In this document: positions 3,759 through 5,506 of the stretch, one piece after another
How the letters are laid out: every line of letters begins with the position of its first letter
Numbering within the stretch: the stretch's first letter is position 1
Source of the DNA: Acidobacteriota bacterium
GTDB lineage: Bacteria > Acidobacteriota > Terriglobia > Terriglobales > Acidobacteriaceae
Length of the DNA stretch: 5,506 nucleotides
Reading direction: 5' to 3'
NCBI GenBank assembly: GCA_019510535.1
Contig: JAEKKE010000233.1
Location: forward strand, 1-5,506
Notes under the pieces: model-generated
Told to the model about the DNA's origin: nothing
The model's input: only the letters and a program-made list of their open reading frames with translations
Databases searched by the model: none
Made by a program: the position numbers and the translations under genes

Positions 3759-5506
3759 TTATTCCAGTTCCGCCTGCGCTGGGATGGCCTTTGCATCAAT
3801 CATTGCCGTGCTATCAGTCAATCCAGCGCTCGCAGCGGTCAGCTTGATGGTTCCTGTTTTCCTGGAGGTGCGGATCACTACCAGAGCGCGGCCCTGGGAT
3901 AGCTTCCTTCGCTCAGCGTGATATCCGTCCGCGTCCTGCCCGTCTCCGTTTCCGACGGCCGCAATCGTGCCGGGGCCGCTGATGGAAAACTGGACTTCCT
4001 GTTCTGCATGAGGCTGGAAACGGCCCTGATCGTCAACCGTTTCTACCGTCACAAACGAGAGATCTTCCCCGTCGGCCTGCAGTACCGTCCGGTCTGCCGT
4101 GAGCCGTAGTTTGGTTGCATTGCCTGCGGTGGTGAGGATGCTTTGGGCAACTTCGCGGTCACCCCGCACGCCCACGGCCTTCAGCGTGCCCGGGGCATAG
4201 GGTACGGAGAAGACTGCCTTGAACTCCTGTTCGCGGCCTGTCGGTTTTTCTCCGATCAGTTTGTCGTTGAGGAACAGCCGCACCTTCTCTGCGCCGGAGT
4301 AGACCTCGACCTGCATCTCTTTGCCCTCCTGGCCCGGCCAGCTCCAGGTGGGAAGCGTAGGATAGGTCGCCCACATGATGGCGATGATCTTTTTGCCTTC
4401 CGGCTCAGGCAGGCGGACGGTCGCGTAGACGCGATCGCCGCCGTTCCAAAGAATGTCGCGATAGTAAGACTGCGGCTTACGGAAGCCGGTCATGTCGAGA
4501 TCGCCGCAGACCGCGGCGTGCCATGGGTACGGGTGGAAGAAGAACTGCATGGCTGCTTTTGCCATTGGGTCGGACGAACCTTTGGCCATCTCGGCCATCA
4601 CGTCCACGCCCTTCGCCATCCCTGCGAAGAGTTGGTCGACCATGGCGGTGTTCGCCATCATGCCGCCCGCCTGCTCGGCCATCTTCGCCTGTTCGGGAGT
4701 GCCATATTGCCAAGCACCGATGCCTGATTCGCCAAGGTAGTCCATGGCGGTCCAGGTGAGGTCGCCTAGGACGTAAGGATTGTCGTGTGTGATTGCCCAT
4801 AGCGGGAAGGCCTTCGCCGGCCACGATTCGGTGGTCAGCATGAGACGCGAGGGCAACTGTTCGTGGTCTTTGGCGTAGGTAGGGATCAGGTTGTAGTTGT
4901 AGCCGGTGATGTCGAGCTGCGAGAAGACCGCCTGTGCGGTGGGCATGGTGGTTGTTCCAGGAAATGCGAGCGTGAGCGGGCGCGTATTGTCGAGCGCACG
5001 GACCTGGTCCGCAAGCTGTTTGGCGAGCGGAGCGCCTCGATCCACTTCGAGCTCGGGAATCTCGTTGCCGATGCCCCAGATCACGATCGAGGGATGATTG
5101 CGGTCGCGAAGCACCATGGACGAGATGTCTTGCTTCCACCACTCATCGAAGTTGCTGCCGTAGTCGAACTTCACCTTATGCGCCTGCCACACATCGAAGG
5201 GCTCATCCAGCACCAGGAGGCCGAGGCGATCGCACGCATCGAGAAACGCAGGCGACGGAGGGTTATGGGCGGTGCGCACCGCATTCATCCCAGCGGCCTT
5301 CATCAGTTGAACCCTGCGCTCCTCCGCGCCATCGAAGGCTGCCGCACCCAGCGTACCGTTGTCATGATGCACACTGCCGCCGGTGAGCTTGATGGATTTG
5401 CCGTTGAGCAGCAGGCCCTTCTCTGCTGACCACGTGAGGGAGCGGATGCCGAAGGAGGTCGTGATCTGATCGACGACCTTGCCATCTTTGCGAATTGTGG
5501 AAACGG
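3759..5506 (-). CDS. Glycoside hydrolase family 2 enzyme (beta-galactosidase-like), N-terminus outside window
   Basis: The frame is open to the right edge, giving 581 complete codons; the N-terminal sugar-binding domain and part of the Ig-like domain, perhaps 200-300 residues, are missing. Residues below count from the GTG codon at 5370-5372, which is internal and not a start, because the conserved GH2 sequence continues upstream (SFGIRSLTW, LLLNGKSIKLTGGS). The TIM barrel shows HHDNGTLGAA (2-11), MNAVRTAHNPPS (29-40), DEPFDVW (56-62), IWGIGNE with acid/base E104, LTTES with nucleophile E182, DYLGESGIGAW (211-221) and YPWHAAVCGDLD (282-293). A DUF4982-type domain follows (about 352-405, with LFLNDKLIGE), then a C-terminal Ig-like domain (about 419-528), usual for GH2 enzymes that hydrolyse beta-linked plant or microbial glycans. 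An Ala/Met-rich insertion occupies 224-279. Both catalytic glutamates are present, so it should be active; beta-galactosidase is the closest general label but the sugar is not determined. The signal peptide would lie outside the window. Confidence 0.93.
   Translation of the reverse strand, partial: VSTIRKDGKVVDQITTSFGIRSLTWSAEKGLLLNGKSIKLTGGSVHHDNGTLGAAAFDGAEERRVQLMKAAGMNAVRTAHNPPSPAFLDACDRLGLLVLDEPFDVWQAHKVKFDYGSNFDEWWKQDISSMVLRDRNHPSIVIWGIGNEIPELEVDRGAPLAKQLADQVRALDNTRPLTLAFPGTTTMPTAQAVFSQLDITGYNYNLIPTYAKDHEQLPSRLMLTTESWPAKAFPLWAITHDNPYVLGDLTWTAMDYLGESGIGAWQYGTPEQAKMAEQAGGMMANTAMVDQLFAGMAKGVDVMAEMAKGSSDPMAKAAMQFFFHPYPWHAAVCGDLDMTGFRKPQSYYRDILWNGGDRVYATVRLPEPEGKKIIAIMWATYPTLPTWSWPGQEGKEMQVEVYSGAEKVRLFLNDKLIGEKPTGREQEFKAVFSVPYAPGTLKAVGVRGDREVAQSILTTAGNATKLRLTADRTVLQADGEDLSFVTVETVDDQGRFQPHAEQEVQFSISGPGTIAAVGNGDGQDADGYHAERRKLSQGRALVVIRTSRKTGTIKLTAASAGLTDSTAMIDAKAIPAQAELE

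Noticed and set aside
4477..5142. 221-residue minus-strand frame inside the GH2 gene
   Set aside because: It is a frame-shifted reading of the GH2 gene, rich in Arg/His with no domain, while the GH2 frame has continuous family motifs through the same bases.
5370..5372. GTG at 5372 as the start of the GH2 gene
   Set aside because: Conserved GH2 sequence continues in frame upstream to the window edge, so this codon is an internal valine and the gene is truncated by the window.
4143..5429. Plus-strand frames of 194 and 188 residues opposite the GH2 gene
   Set aside because: They are antisense shadows created by the codon bias of the GH2 gene, with no plausible protein features.

Overview
The window is about 5.5 kb of GC-rich bacterial chromosome. 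The proteins and the style of the intergenic repeats (GGGCT-NN-AGCCC palindromes and TTCGAGC-type hairpins) look most like the Acidobacteriota, family Acidobacteriaceae (Granulicella, Terriglobus, Edaphobacter and relatives). That placement is inferred from recalled family resemblance, not from a search.

Layout, left to right. Positions 1-179 are non-coding and hold a cluster of palindromic repeats. Positions 180-914 (minus) encode a secreted YcbK/MepK-type (DUF882) zinc peptidase predicted to act on peptidoglycan. Positions 915-1247 are a 333-base non-coding stretch with several hairpins, including a near-identical copy of a repeat found on the other side of the peptidase gene. Positions 1248-2716 (minus) look like one transcription unit read leftwards: yraN (UPF0102 nuclease-fold protein), then a DinB-superfamily protein 3 nt downstream, then a small single-pass membrane protein of unknown function. 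Positions 2742-3653 (plus) encode a ten-helix EamA/DMT exporter whose start lies only 25 bp from the yraN start. A perfect 10-bp hairpin at 3691-3716 sits between the convergent exporter and glycosidase genes and could stop transcription from both sides. Positions 3759-5506 (minus) are the C-terminal 581 codons of a glycoside hydrolase family 2 enzyme whose N-terminus lies beyond the right edge.

The genes do not form an obvious shared pathway. There is one cell-wall enzyme, one housekeeping-type cluster (yraN with dinB and a membrane protein), one exporter and one polysaccharide-degrading glycosidase. I see no mobile element, CRISPR array, RNA gene or defence system. The most unusual items are the paired repeat clusters flanking the peptidase gene, a Met/Ala-rich insertion late in the GH2 catalytic domain, and the very tight divergent start region of yraN and the exporter.
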